64,000 nucleotides of DNA from Tomocerus qinae (Eukaryota > Arthropoda > Collembola > Entomobryomorpha > Tomoceridae), in NCBI GenBank assembly GCA_020055645.1, contig CM034546.1, forward strand, positions 69,564,001-69,628,000, written 5' to 3'. Shown in pieces: positions 14,701-27,400 of the stretch. Each line of letters opens with the position of its first letter. The first letter of the stretch is position 1. The translations under genes and the position numbers were made by a program. The notes below the pieces were generated by a model. That model was not told where the DNA came from and made no database searches. It saw only the letters and a list, made by a program, of their open reading frames with translations.

Positions 14701-14906
14701 AGCCTTTAGAAACAAGACTAAAGCCTGGCTAATCAATAACTAATAACATTCAGTTATTATTCAGATATTATTCAGTTGCATTCGGTTATATATTATTAAA
14801 ACTAAAGTCAATTACTTTTAAATGGTTTTTATTCAATAAGGAATATTTGAATTTTGTAAAAAATGCAAAAACAAAATCAAATAAAATTCGACTTACGTGG
14901 TCCCAT
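2729..14906 (-). pseudogene. Pseudogene copy of the GT8-like/polyketide synthase fusion gene
   Basis: This is a head-to-tail paralogue of the intact gene at 30538-18491, with the same exon plan: 14906-14897, 14364-14220, 14103-13962, 13710-13539, 13182-13074, 12291-12210, 12134-11693, then the large exon from 11535. The five internal small exons and exon 7 are open. The large exon is broken many times. TAA at 11461-11459 and TGA at 11290-11288 both lie in KS. About 357 bp is missing in frame near 10980, removing the HGTGT and NTGH catalytic motifs of KS. There is a frameshift near 7115 and a duplicated block of about 0.67 kb (7303-6635 and 6634 to about 5950) with a stop at its junction. Further frameshifts lie near 6130, 4240 and 3340. 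TAG at 4146-4144 directly follows the ACP serine, and TAA at about 2848 precedes a final homologous tail ending at 2729. The GT8-like domain has LSPS where glycogenins have their DxD metal site. Transcription is not excluded, but a working synthase is. Confidence 0.9.
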
Positions 14907-15020
14907 GGTTATAACCGCAGTGTTCAATGGTAGTTATGTTAGTTTCAATTAATTGTGAAAATTGCACTTTAGCTTCCAACTACAAAATTAAAAATACTGG
15001 CTTCTATGAAGAAATACGCG

Positions 15021-15045
15021 CCCTATTTATGCCTTTCAGATGCTG
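15021..15045 (-). promoter_or_regulatory. Putative core promoter of the PKS pseudogene copy
   Basis: On the minus strand this reads CAGCATCTGAAAGGCATAAATAGGG (25 bases; the core is GGCATAAATAG). It matches the block upstream of the intact copy at 30685-30706 (ATCTGAAACACATAAATAAG). It lies about 120 bases upstream of the predicted start codon. The ATAAATA core is the likely TATA element. Conservation between otherwise diverged flanks is the main support. Confidence 0.4.
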
Positions 15046-15757
15046 AATTAATTATATTCAATTCATTATAAAAACTTCTCACAAGCATTTTTATATGTAC
15101 CTTCATACTTTATCTTCAATAGTCAGAGTAACACAAGGATAATGAATAATATATCGTCCCTTAAGAAACAATTTAGCCTAAATCCCCTTTTCGTTTAGTG
15201 TACGAAATAGCCTAAATCTATTTTTCGTTTGGGGTACTGAATTAACAGGGTTGCGTTTTGTCCGGACGAAACTAATACTGTTCAGGATGAAATTAGTTTT
15301 GTCCATTATCCAGGACCAAAGTGAAGAAAACTAATTTCTTCCTGGACAAAACTAGTTTTGCCCTGGATAAAACCACTTTTGTCCACACCTTTCTATCCGG
15401 ACACCGCAACCCTGCGGAACAGCCTAAATCCATTTTTCGATTTTTCGCAGAGGTAAGTTTTTTCCACTTCGAAACGAAAAGTGAATACTATTGGTTTTTG
15501 CACCCAACGATATGTTGTACTCCTTACAAAACGTATCTAACATTAAATCGGAAGATTTTCCGTAGTAAAAACAATGTTCCCTGTATAAGGTTACAAAGGT
15601 CAGTTTTTCAGGTTTTCCTAATGCAAATGTGCGAATAACTTACATAATAGTTATGTGAAAAGAATGAAATTAAGTTGTTAATTGGTTCACGTTTAGTGTA
15701 AGTATTTTAACATTTTACTAATACCCAACAAGATAAAATCAGACTCAATCCAGTGAG
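15046..15757. other. Intergenic DNA, nothing recognised
   Basis: This lies upstream of the PKS pseudogene promoter. It contains a short run of related words such as 'ggacaaaact' and 'ccgga' (about 15255-15405) that look like degenerate repeat sequence. No exon or RNA gene could be supported. Confidence 0.35.
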
Positions 15758-16370
15758 CAGGGTTACCAGGTATACTTAAATGGCAAGTATAATACTTAAA
15801 TTAGACCGATACATTAAATACTTGCAAGTATTTTAAAATACTTAAATTATACTTAAATTATACTTAAATGAGCTAAATCGGAAACCATGGAATAATTTCA
15901 TCCTTAAATATTAGAACACAATTTTTTAGCGTTCAAATAAATAAAAATGTCGAAATTTTCTCGCGCTTCGCGCTAATTTCAATGTTCTTCGTTGATCGAT
16001 CCAGTTTAGTTGTCGAAATCTCTTTCAATTTCGATGGAAAAGCATTGATCACTTATCAGTGGAGGATGTCACTTAACCGTTAAGCTAACTTACAAAAAAT
16101 TCGTCAAATCATAATGGACAAATTTTGAAGTTAAATTTCAAATTTTTCTCGCGCTTCGCGCGAATTTGTAACTACGTTATTTAGGTTATTTTTGTTTCAT
16201 TTTTTTCAAAAAACTGTAAAATTTTTAGCTGCGCACTTATAATAGCGCCAAATGCGGTTGTATGACATTTAAAATCATTTACTATAAGACGCGCCCGAAG
16301 GGCGCGGGTTGATAAACGGGTTTTGTTGGTCAAGATACTTAAATTGGCTGAAAAAAATCTGGTAACCCTG
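15758..16370. mobile_element. Non-autonomous hAT-like element, 613 bp
   Basis: The ends are inverted copies: CAGGGTTACCAGGTATAC on the left and ATCTGGTAACCCTG on the right. The flanking 8-mers are CCAGTGAG (15750-15757) and CCAGTGAC (16371-16378), which match at 7 of 8 bases. This fits an 8-bp hAT-type target duplication with one later change. No transposase is encoded. The interior carries the palindromic words 'cgcgcttcgcgc' and 'gcgcccgaagggcgc'. A longer relative with the same ends lies at 50692-51862. Confidence 0.75.
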
Positions 16371-16477
16371 CCAGTGACAAACTACGGCTACGGCTCATCA
16401 TTTATAAAAAATCATTTGAAGGCAACGCAACGACCACGCAAGTAAAAGTAACATGTGCAATGCAAAATAATATAACA

Positions 16478-17075
16478 TTGAAACGGTGTACAAAATACCA
16501 TTTACCAATCATCAGTTGTAAGTGGTCTTTAATGGCACTTAACGTTAAACAACGCCAAAAATTGGGGAAAATGGTATAATTGGTAAAATTTATTTAAATT
16601 TTGTTATGTGATCATTAAATTAGGGTGAAATAATTTTGGGGCATAATCGCCTTTATTCACAGATTGAATGATTAATGTCAAATAAATGTCACATTTAACT
16701 AATTAAATAGAAATTGATTATTCCAAATGAATAATAAATGTTATTAAAGCATTAAATAAAATTTTTCCTGTACTTTCAGTAAGCATTCAAATATCAACAT
16801 TTATTTGATATATTAATAGGGTCAAGAAAATTTTTACGATTAAATGCATTTTTATCAATAAAAATGCATTTTTCCTACGGTAAGCTATGTCAAACTTTGA
16901 AACCGAAATTTATTCAAAATTCTCTAGGAATTTTGAAAAAATTTTTTTGCCATTTATACCATTTATTACAACTTACTTTTTGGGAGTATTATTTCGTACA
17001 TTAAATACCATTAAAAACCACTTACCACTAGTAAGTGCTATAATAATTGGTATGTTGCACATTGTACTACATATT
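16478..17075. repeat. Two diverged copies of a ~130-bp dispersed repeat
   Basis: Positions 16478-16590 and about 16945-17075 share words such as 'gtacaaaat.ccatttacc', 'aagtggt..ttaatgg' and 'taacgttaaa'. The best-preserved relative is inverted at 60385-60530. The ends (about ACAGTGTACAAAATGCC) suggest a small non-autonomous transposon or hairpin element. No target duplication could be fixed. Confidence 0.4.
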
Positions 17076-18490
17076 AGCAATGGAAACTACTGGAAACTAC
17101 AGATACGTTAGGACATTCGAAACTAAAACATTGATGGCACTACAATATTCAAGACCATGCGAATGAAGGTAATATCGACAGAGTCTATCTACATGCGTAC
17201 TTAATTATTGACTATTAAAAGTGGTACGTATTCTTTTGCGCTAAAGGGAAAAGGAAAATGTTGAAATTTTATGGACACGGATTGGGAAACTTTTACGGTA
17301 ATAAAAATTATTGCTAACTACTATTCAGATGTATTACAAATTACGAGTCGGTAGGTACATAAACCTCTATATAGCATCACTGTGAGAAATTTTTAATAGC
17401 ATTGCATTAAATGTTATACAATCATAATCATAAAATATTATTATGTGCACGATTGAGGTGTCTCATCTGCTTACATGATCCTTGGTTGACTATATACAAT
17501 TTTGCCTCACTTCATACTGTGTGTTGTGTAGCCCTTCATCAAACCATACATGGATGGAGTGCCAGACAGATTTCATTTGATATAGGTAAATGGTTTCCCG
17601 ATGGCTTCCAAAACGCCATTTCCTTCTTTCTACATGTAGGTAATGGGGATAGGAACAAACAACTTTCAGAAAAAAAATCATTTTTAACCGTGTCAGTAGT
17701 TAAATGATAAACACCTCTTAAAAAGGAAAGTAAAATATTTTTTGAATCCCTGGACGGATTTTGATGAAAGTTGGCATAAAGACCCGTCAGAAGTATATCT
17801 CTTGTGGTTTTTAAAAAACTTTAAATTCTAAACCTTTCGATTTCAAATAAATGACACGTAGCTTTTAATATGCAGAAGTATGCATGTTTTTCATCATTAT
17901 TTCGCGATTTTGGAAGTGTTCACATTCATCAATGTTAGTATTATTACATTGCATGACTCTTACACTTTTTCTTAGTTACTCTCACACAGGGTCCTAGTCA
18001 GCTTTCGAGTGATACTTCAGACGATGAAAATTTTCCTAATACCAAGTTTTGACCTATGACACCATCAGGGGTCAACGAAAGTTAAATATTTGGAATGTCC
18101 CAAAGTGTAGTTTTATAATATCTTTAATTAATTGTTAGTTTCAACAGGGTTTATAGGTTTTTGACAATTTAATAGAGAAAGAGACAATTACATAATATTA
18201 TACTTTATAAAAGATTTTTTTATTAACTCACTACTGCCAACATCAGAGTTATAATTGAAATGCCAAAATCAATTATTACATTTATTGATAACCGATACCC
18301 AAATAGCATCTAAGAATGCAGTAAAATCAAATGTCAAACGTCTAAATAATAAGATCTAAAATCATACAGACCCATCAAAAAACGTTTTAACAGGGCATGA
18401 ATTTAGGGTTGGCTTTTTCATGCCCTGAGTTTTAAAAGCTAGAAATGTAATAAAAATAAAAATTGTAATAGTAATTAATAATATTGGTTG
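17076..18490. other. Intergenic DNA downstream of the intact PKS gene
   Basis: No exon was supported. The short overlapping open frames near 17411-17707 run on both strands and lack splice context or similarity. A possible minus-strand polyadenylation signal AATAAA (plus-strand tttatt, 18219-18224) lies about 270 bases past the PKS stop codon. Confidence 0.35.
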
Positions 18491-21400
18491 CTACCAATTC
18501 CCAGTTTCCAAAATCCCTGCATTTTGAGCATATTTCACGTAACGGATCCAGACCAGTTTTTCATCAGGAATACATTCCAGGAAATTAGGAATGGCCGTCA
18601 AAATTTTATTGCTTATTTGGTAAATAAGTTTCTTATCTTTTAATATAATTCCGGCAGATGTGGAATTAATAAGGGCACTTTTCAAGTCCCATCCAAACGA
18701 TTCATTGAAAATAGAAATCCAGGCGTTGTCCTTATCGTTTGTAATAGTAGCTAAAAATTCATCATCACTAACCACTTTCAATGTATATCCCATTTCCGAT
18801 ACTAGTTTTACAAAATCATTGGTATATATTGGGTTAGGCGGGGTGAAGTTATAGACTCCTGGTTCAATGTTATCATTAACAAGTAATTTGACAGTCAACT
18901 CAGAAGCAATATTCACAGGCATAAAACACCAGCCACCTTCAATCTCAGGCATAACACCATAACGGAAAAACAGCATGACAAAATTCATAAATGTGTTATT
19001 ATCTACAGAAAATATTCCCGTCCGACTGTCGCCTGTTAACTCTAAATATCTGACCACTGTACAAGGAATTCCTCGCTCATTTGCCTGTTTCATCAACTTT
19101 TCGCATACAAATTTTGTTAAAACATAACCCGAATTTAAATTATCGCCATTATTGCTCTCATCGGGAAAGTCTTCATAAATGAATCCATCGTCATTCAATC
19201 TGTTTATCGTCGAGAAGGAAGAAGAGTAAAATACTCTTTTAGTTTTGAGATAGCAAGCAAATCGAAGGATGTTTATTGTTCCAAATACATTCACAGACCG
19301 AATGTCAGTGATTCCTGATTTAGCTTCCACATACTTTTCTATATGATTTGCTCTTACAGCTGCATGGACAATGCAATCAATTTTTAATGACAAACTTTCA
19401 TAAATATTTTTTGTTAACCCAAACTGATTTTTAGCAATATTTCCCAAAATTATAGAAACAACTTCCAGATTTATTTCTTGCTGCAACTGAAATTTTTTAA
19501 CAGAAGCAACAAGTTTCTTTCTGGCATTTTCAGAAGACTTTCCTCTGATCAAACAGAAAACACATAAATGGGGAATTTTCAATAGATCCCTTAATAAGTA
19601 CACTCCAAATCGACCTGTGGAGCCTGTAAGCAGAATATTTTTAACCTCGGAAGGTTTCACATATCCTTTGTATGTACATTTAATATCTTCAGGTAAAATA
19701 GAATCCAATTTTAATAATTCGTAATCATTTTCCTGTACTTTGGTCATTTGTGGAGAATGAATTTCTTCTACCGTTGATATTTGTTCCGCTAAGTGTTGAC
19801 TTAGTGTGTGGATTGTTGGAAAGTCCAGCATTGCTGTGGCATTTAGTGTAATCCGTTTGCCAACAATCTTTTGGAGTTTTATTTTGATCTCTACTCCCAT
19901 CAAAGAATCTAAGCCCATATCCGAAAAGTTTTGAAATTCGTCTAACTGGTCTGATTCTGGTAATCTCAGTGTTTTTCTGATAACTTTTTGTAAATACTTT
20001 TTTATGTAAGAAACTCGCCCAGGAAAATCTAGAACATTTATTTCAGCCCAAAAACCTTCAGAAGAAGCGATGTCCTGATTGATTGAACTTTCGTCTTCCT
20101 CGTCTACAAGCAACTCAGACAAGTAGTTTCCCTTGTTACCAAATGTTTCTATTGTCTCCTTAATGTTTATCTGTGCGATAGCCAATTGTTTAAGATTAGG
20201 TCGAGACATGACAAACTTCAATGCTGCTATTCCCTGTGCAGGACTAAAAAAGGAAATGCCAAACTTTCCTTCGTTTAGGGCTATAATGTTGGCAGATTTG
20301 CCCACCGTTGCCCAGGCACCCCAATTGATTGATTGTGCTGGGAGACCAATTGAATGGCGATATTGTATCAAAGAATCTAAAAACATATTAGCTGCGTTAT
20401 AATTACTCTGGCCTAAAGCTCCTATCAAAGCTGTAATTGAGGAAAATACAATAAAATAGTCCAAGGGCAGATCTTTTGACAAATTATGTAAATTCCAACC
20501 CCCAGAAACTTTGGCATTGAATACAGTTTCAAATTTTTCCCAAGTTTGGTTCATCAAAATCCCATCAGAAAGTACGACTGCAGAATGAATAATTCCTTTT
20601 AAAGGAGGCCATTTGTATTTTGGTGACCCAATATCTTCGAATAACTTTGAACATTGCACCCAGTCACCAATATCTACTTGAAAAGTTTCAACCCGACATC
20701 CCTTGCCTTTTAATTTAGCAATTTCTTTTTGAGTGTCATCGTTTGGAGCAGATCTAGCCACCAGAATTATATTTTTCGCCCCTGAATCCACCATCCACTT
20801 TGCAACTTCTAATCCAATTCCACTTAAACCCCCTGTTATCAAATATGTTGCACTTTCTTCAAAATTGAAATCATTTAAAATCTGCCGACCGTTATATTCC
20901 CTTATTTCTGGCATTCCGAGTACAATTTTCCCAATAACTTCGGCTTTAGCAAAATAACTCAATGCCTCTCTAATTTGACAAACTGGAAACTTTGAGTGAG
21001 GTAATGGATATATTGTAACCTCAGAAAGATACTTTTTCAAAAAACTGCCACCTGCGACATAATGTTCTTTTTTTGCATAATCTAAATCAAATATTGTGTA
21101 CTGGATATCCGGTCTAATTTTATTGATTTCTTCTGGAGTCCAAATGTTAATTTTTCCTATTTCAACAAAACGAGCACCAAGCCCACAAACACTTAAAGTT
21201 GCTTCCTTAAAACCTGGACTGGTTAATGAATTGAGAACAACGTCTACACCTTTTCCGTTCGTGGCCTTACGTATCTCATTCTCGTATGTTAAATCTCGAG
21301 AATGAAAAACGTGTTTAATTCCTATAGATCTCAAATAAGCTCTTTTCCGATGACTTCCTGCTGTAGCAATTATGCTAGCTCCAAGTAGTTTCGCGATTTG

Positions 21401-24400
21401 TATAGCAATCAAACCTACTCCACCAGAAGCCACATGAATTAAAACTGTTTCTCCACTCTTTAAATTTGCTTCAGTTATTAAGCAAAGGTAGGCTGTGATA
21501 AAAACCGAAGGCAACGTACATGCTTCTGTAAAGGAAAAATGATTCGGAATTTTAAGGGTTGCATATTCTTTTACTATAACATGACTTGCCACAGAACTGC
21601 GTTTAGCAATACCAAAAACTCTATCACCTATTCGAAATTTACTTGAAGCAGAGCCAATATCTGAAACAATTCCTGCGAAATCTGATCCTATGCATTCATT
21701 ATATTTACTTGTAAACTGGTCTGGTTGAAGTATAATGAAGAGATCTCTAAAGTTTAAAGCAGTTGACTTCACAGTTACCTCCATTTCCCCTGGCTTTAAA
21801 GCCGTCTTGGCCAATGGGCGAAACTGCAAATCTTCAATTTGCTTTGAGATAGGTCTCACTACAGTGAAACGTCCCTGAGGAAGTATTAAGGGTGCGCTGG
21901 GCTTTGGCATTTGACACAAACGCATTACAGACTTCTTGTGATTCCGGTATGAACAAATGCCATCACTTCCTGAAAATAATTCATGGAGAAGCTCTTCCGC
22001 GTTAGCCTTCATATCTTTGCAGTCTGGGTCTAAGTCAATTAGTTTCACAGACAAATTTCCACACTCATTAGCTGCTGTTTTAAAAAGGCCGACTAATGTG
22101 GCCTTTTGCGGTGAAACTGTCTTTTGGTTGCCAGTATTGTACACTCCGGTTGTAGCCACATAAAATCGAGTATTGATTTCGATCTGAGAAATTACATATT
22201 TTATAATATTTAAAGCGGGAAGACAAATACGGGAATGATCTTCCCAAGAATAGTCAGAAATGCTTCTCAAGTAGCAAAAACTTTCCACATTATCATCGGT
22301 GAAAATTCTGTTTAAACATTCCCTTATATCTTCTAACACCATCGTATCTAAATAGAAAACATTTGGATGGTCTTCTCTTTCCTTGTGATCATTAACATCT
22401 TTTATCAAGTAAACCTTTCGTCCACAAGACTCCAACATTTCTTTTAAATGTCGATACATATTGTCCGTATCACAGAACAATATCCAGGTTTTCTCTTTAG
22501 ATGGAATGTACAGCGATTCTGCCTTAACAACCGTACGAACCGAAAGTACTCTAGCAACTGTATCCGCATCAGAGACATTTTCTGATATTTCAAAGCCAGT
22601 GTTTACAAGAAGCTGATCCCAAATATCTTTCGTAACGTGTGGATGATTTGGTCTTATTTCATAATCTGTAAATTTCCAGTAACCTTCTAAAATACCGAAA
22701 ATGATATCTAAATGTCGTTGCATACCTAACGCTTCCTGTAGAATGAAATATCCATTTTCCCGTAACAGAATTCTAACGTTTTTCAAAGAGCAATGTAAAT
22801 TTGATGTGGCGTGTATTACATAAGATGCCACGACTATATCATAATGATATGGTGCAAAGCCTTGATTTAAGGGATCTTTTTCTATATCAAGAATTCCATA
22901 ATCAATGTTACTCTCATTAGTAAATTTAACTTTTGCTTCGTCAATGAAAGAGGAAGCTATATCTGTGAATGTGTATCTAAATGGAATTCCACTTTCCTTA
23001 AGACATTTGATAATTTCTGCTGTTGTGGCTGCAAATCCTCCCCCTATTTCCAATATTCTTAAAAAGGGGCACTTTTCTCCAACTTTTAAACCCAAATCCT
23101 TAAAAATCATTTGCAAATACACACTTGTGCATTTGTTTAAGTAACTCGTTTCCGCGCTAAATGCAAATTCCTTTATTACATTTAAATGTGTGACTTGGTT
23201 TTCATGCAAAACGGAATGAGGAGTAATTTCACCAATGCACACATTTGGAAGCTGCTCAATACAGTATTTAACAATGTGGCTAACATTGTGCTTTCTATTA
23301 GTACTATCTTCTATTTTCGAAACCAATTCATCGTACTTTTGAATCTCTGTCTCTACTTCTGATATCGTTGGTAAGATTCGAACAACTTTCCACTCGCTGC
23401 TAGAACTTTCCCTTTTCAAATATCCATCCTCGCAAAGAATATCAAAAAACCGGGATATAATATTTTCTACAGACAATACAAATCCACAGCTTTCGATAAA
23501 AGATCTAGAGTAAACTTTGTCACCCAATTTTGGACAAAATCCAACTGTTAGTAAAAATTTCAAAATATTAGCTGTACAATATTGAGGATTTAGGATTTCG
23601 TTAAACGTTTTAAGCAGATTTTTCTGGTTTTTTACTGTTTCCCGTAATTCGTCACAATAAACCTCAGATTTCATCAAAATATCCAAATTTACCCTCGCCT
23701 GATTAGGGGCGTCTCTCGAACGCCAAACTTCTTGATACATTTGTAGCATTTTGTTTTTTAATGCATCTGCAATATTTAAAAATGAATTGACGGAAGTTTT
23801 TGCCATGCGTATCCCTTCCATAACTACAAGCAATTCATTATCCTCATTGTAAAGCATCACTTCGCCAGAAAATGTTCCATGGGGAACTGCATAAGCATAA
23901 AACAATTTAGAATTTCGACAAAAGTTAATAAAAGTAATTTTTTCTATAGCAATTGGCATATACAAGTCTTTATGTTCCTCACTGAAAGTTAGAGGGAGCA
24001 ATTGTAGCATTGAATCTATTACAAGTAAGTTGCGCAAGTAATCTTCCATCATACTAGTATCCGTTTTTAGCCCTGGAGTAATTTCCGAAAGAAATTTGTT
24101 ACCGGTTTTCCATATTGTACTTACACTTTCAAAGGATTCACCAAAATGGAAACCAACTTCTGTAAACGTCTTGTAAATGTCTGAAGCTTCTATCTTCACT
24201 TCACAATTTAATTTCAATTTCTCTACATCATGAAAATCAAAATTCGGAACAGAACCTGAATCAGAAGTTATCGTGGCCCCAGCATAGGATTTCCAACCCT
24301 TTTCATTGTTGTAACTATTGATATTCTGAAACACAAATATCTTTACTTTCATTTTTCCTTCTCCATCCGCAGGATTCACCACAGTTTGAATTTTATATCG

Positions 24401-27400
24401 TCTCCCCATCTCAAGCACAAATGGAGCTTCTATAGAGAAATCCGTTATTGCAAAATTCTCCTTTAATATATCCTTGGCACAAGCGGAGATTATTTCTAGA
24501 TGCCCTGCTGCTGGAAATACTGTTACATTTGCTACTTGATGATCTTTAAGATATTGAAAATCTTTCAAATCCAAACAATTTTCATAGACGCGAACATTTT
24601 CATCAGCCAAAGAAATATTTCTGCCCAACAATGGATGCAACTTTTGAGTAAGTTCGTCAGAAAAGTGACATTCCGTCCAATATTTGCGCCGCTGGAAAGG
24701 ATAAGTTGGCAATTCCAGCTTTTGTCTTTCAGTAAGGAGATCTAAAACTTTCCAGTTAACTGAAAAACCATTAGTGTACAATTTACCCAGACTTTGTAAA
24801 ATGGTAACCAAGCCCGAATCTTTTCTTTGAATGGAAGGTAACCAAACGCTCTCTTCGGTGTATGAAGAATTAGCCATTCCTAATGCCAACAAAATCGAAC
24901 GTGGCCCAATTTCAACAAATGTATTGCACCCAATTTCAATAAGAGTTGCCATACCTTTCTCAAATTGTACAGCTTCCCTCATGTGTTGGGCCCAATAAGA
25001 AGAATCCAATTCATTTGAAGCTTGACACAATCCTGTCTTTCCTGATACATAAATACAATTTTGATTTTTATGCGAAATTGTTTGGGCGAAATGTTTAAAT
25101 TTTTGTAGGATATCATCCATAGCTCTAGTATGAAATCCTCGATTTGTATTAAGTCTGTGTATTTTCATGCTTTTGTCCAGAGTGAAGCTCTGAAATGCAA
25201 GTATCGAATCAGAATCTCCTGCCACGACAGTTTCATATGGAGAATTTATTACGGCAATATCTATTGGCAAATCAGGATTCAACAAAGAATATTCCTGAAG
25301 CAATTCTACTACGACATCTTTTGAAGCCTTAATAGCTAACATACCACCTTCTGGTAATGATTCTACTAATTTACTCCTTTCAACAAGTAAGTCTATTGCA
25401 TCATTGAAATCTATAATTCCCGCGGCCACAGCTGCTGCGTATTCGCCAATACTGTGACCCAGTACAAATTCCGGCTTTACACCAAAACTTTCCCACAACT
25501 GCAACAAAGAGTATTCAATTGCAAAAATTGAAAGCTGACTATACAGTGATTGTTCCAGTAAAGTTTTGTTCAATTCATCCCATAGGGCGTCTTTCAATGA
25601 AATCCCGACACTTTGTTGTAAATAGTTATCACATTTGTCAAAGGCATTTCTGAAAACTATATTGGAACAATACAAATCCTTTCCCATGCCAAAATATTGG
25701 GATCCCTGGCCAGTGAAAAGAAAAGCTATTTTTGGTTTCGCAAATTTGAGTGTCGGGGGTTCATATACATGGTTTTCCAAATTCAAAGCCAACTCTTTGA
25801 TGCTCTTGGCCACAAATGCACTACGAAATTTAAAATCGGCTCTACCATTATTTGCCGTGAATACAACATCTGCTAAATTAACTTTTGAATTGCATTGGAA
25901 ATATTCAATATATCGTTTTGATAAATCCAGGAGAGCATTTTCAGACTTTGCGGAAATAGTAAAAATGTGATGTGACTGATCAACATCCGGTTTATCTGAC
26001 TGGAAACTAATTTGGCTATTCATTGGAGGTTCTTCTAAAATGACATGTACATTTCCACCAGCTATACCAAATGAGCTAATTCCAGCAATCCGCTTCCTAT
26101 GCGGATTTCTATTCCAATTTTCGCATTCAGTTGGAATTTTTGCGGGGATCACATTTAAGTCTATATTTGGATTAATCGTTTGAAAATTAATATGTGGAGG
26201 AATTGTTTCATGCTTCATAGACAACAGTACCTTGAAGAGACCTGCCATTCCAGCAGCTGATTCTGTGTGACCAGTATTGGTCTTAACAGAGCCAATTAAT
26301 AAAGGTTTATCTCGCTGTCCTTCAGAATAAGCTGCCGACAGCGCAGCGAATTCAATTGGATCTCCCACGGGAGTTCCCGTTCCATGTGCCTCAACATAAT
26401 CAACTTCGGATGGTCTTACACCGGCATTTTTCAACGCTTCCTTCACCGCAGTTTCCTGACAGTGTCTACTCGGTGTTCCAAAACTGCACGAAGTTCCTTC
26501 ATTTGTGACACCAGAACCACGAATAATCCCCAAAATTCTGTCGCCATTTTTAATCGCATCTGGCAATCGTTTCAAGACGACACCAGCAATACCCTCGGCT
26601 CTTGCAAACCCATCAGCCTTTTCATCAAATGTTTTGCAAAGGCCATCCTTAGCAAATACAGAAATGCCTGAAGAGGGAAGATTTACTGACAGAATATTGC
26701 CACCCAAAACCAAGCACAAATTCGTTTCTTGCTTTCTCAAACTTTCGCTTGCTAAATGGATACCAATCATCGATGAAGAACAACCAGACTCTATAGCTAT
26801 ATTTGGTCCGTTTAATCCCAAGAAGTAAGACACACGAGCAGAAGTCGCTGAAAATGCATTTCCGAGAACAACATTGAGGAAATCTTGATTAGAAGCATTT
26901 TCTGTCACAAGTCGTTCGTAATAGTGTTGCCAAAGTCCAGTAAAAACGCCAGTATTCCCACCTTTTAATAAAAATATATATAATATATAATAATATATAT
27001 ATTTATCATGGTATAATAATAAGTATATTATAATAATAAAGTATAATTATAATTAATCAAAAATTAGCGCATTGAGTTTCAAATCAAATTTCCAAAAAGT
27101 TGAGCTGTAAATAGAACTAAAATGTCATAGGAAATTACTTTACTGATAAATAAATAACAATGTCAAATCATTCTTTCATACAAGTGGGGGGTATAATATT
27201 TTAGTACGTAGACTACCAAAATTTATGGCTGATAATGACTTATTTCGATTTTAATTAACCGTTCTTATATCAAAAATAAAAGTCACCAAGGAGTTTGGGC
27301 ATTATTACAATTAATACGACTAAAATAATGCATTATGACATCAGTATTAGAGAACCATAAAAAATAACTACTAATTAAGATTCTAAAATTGATTTACATT

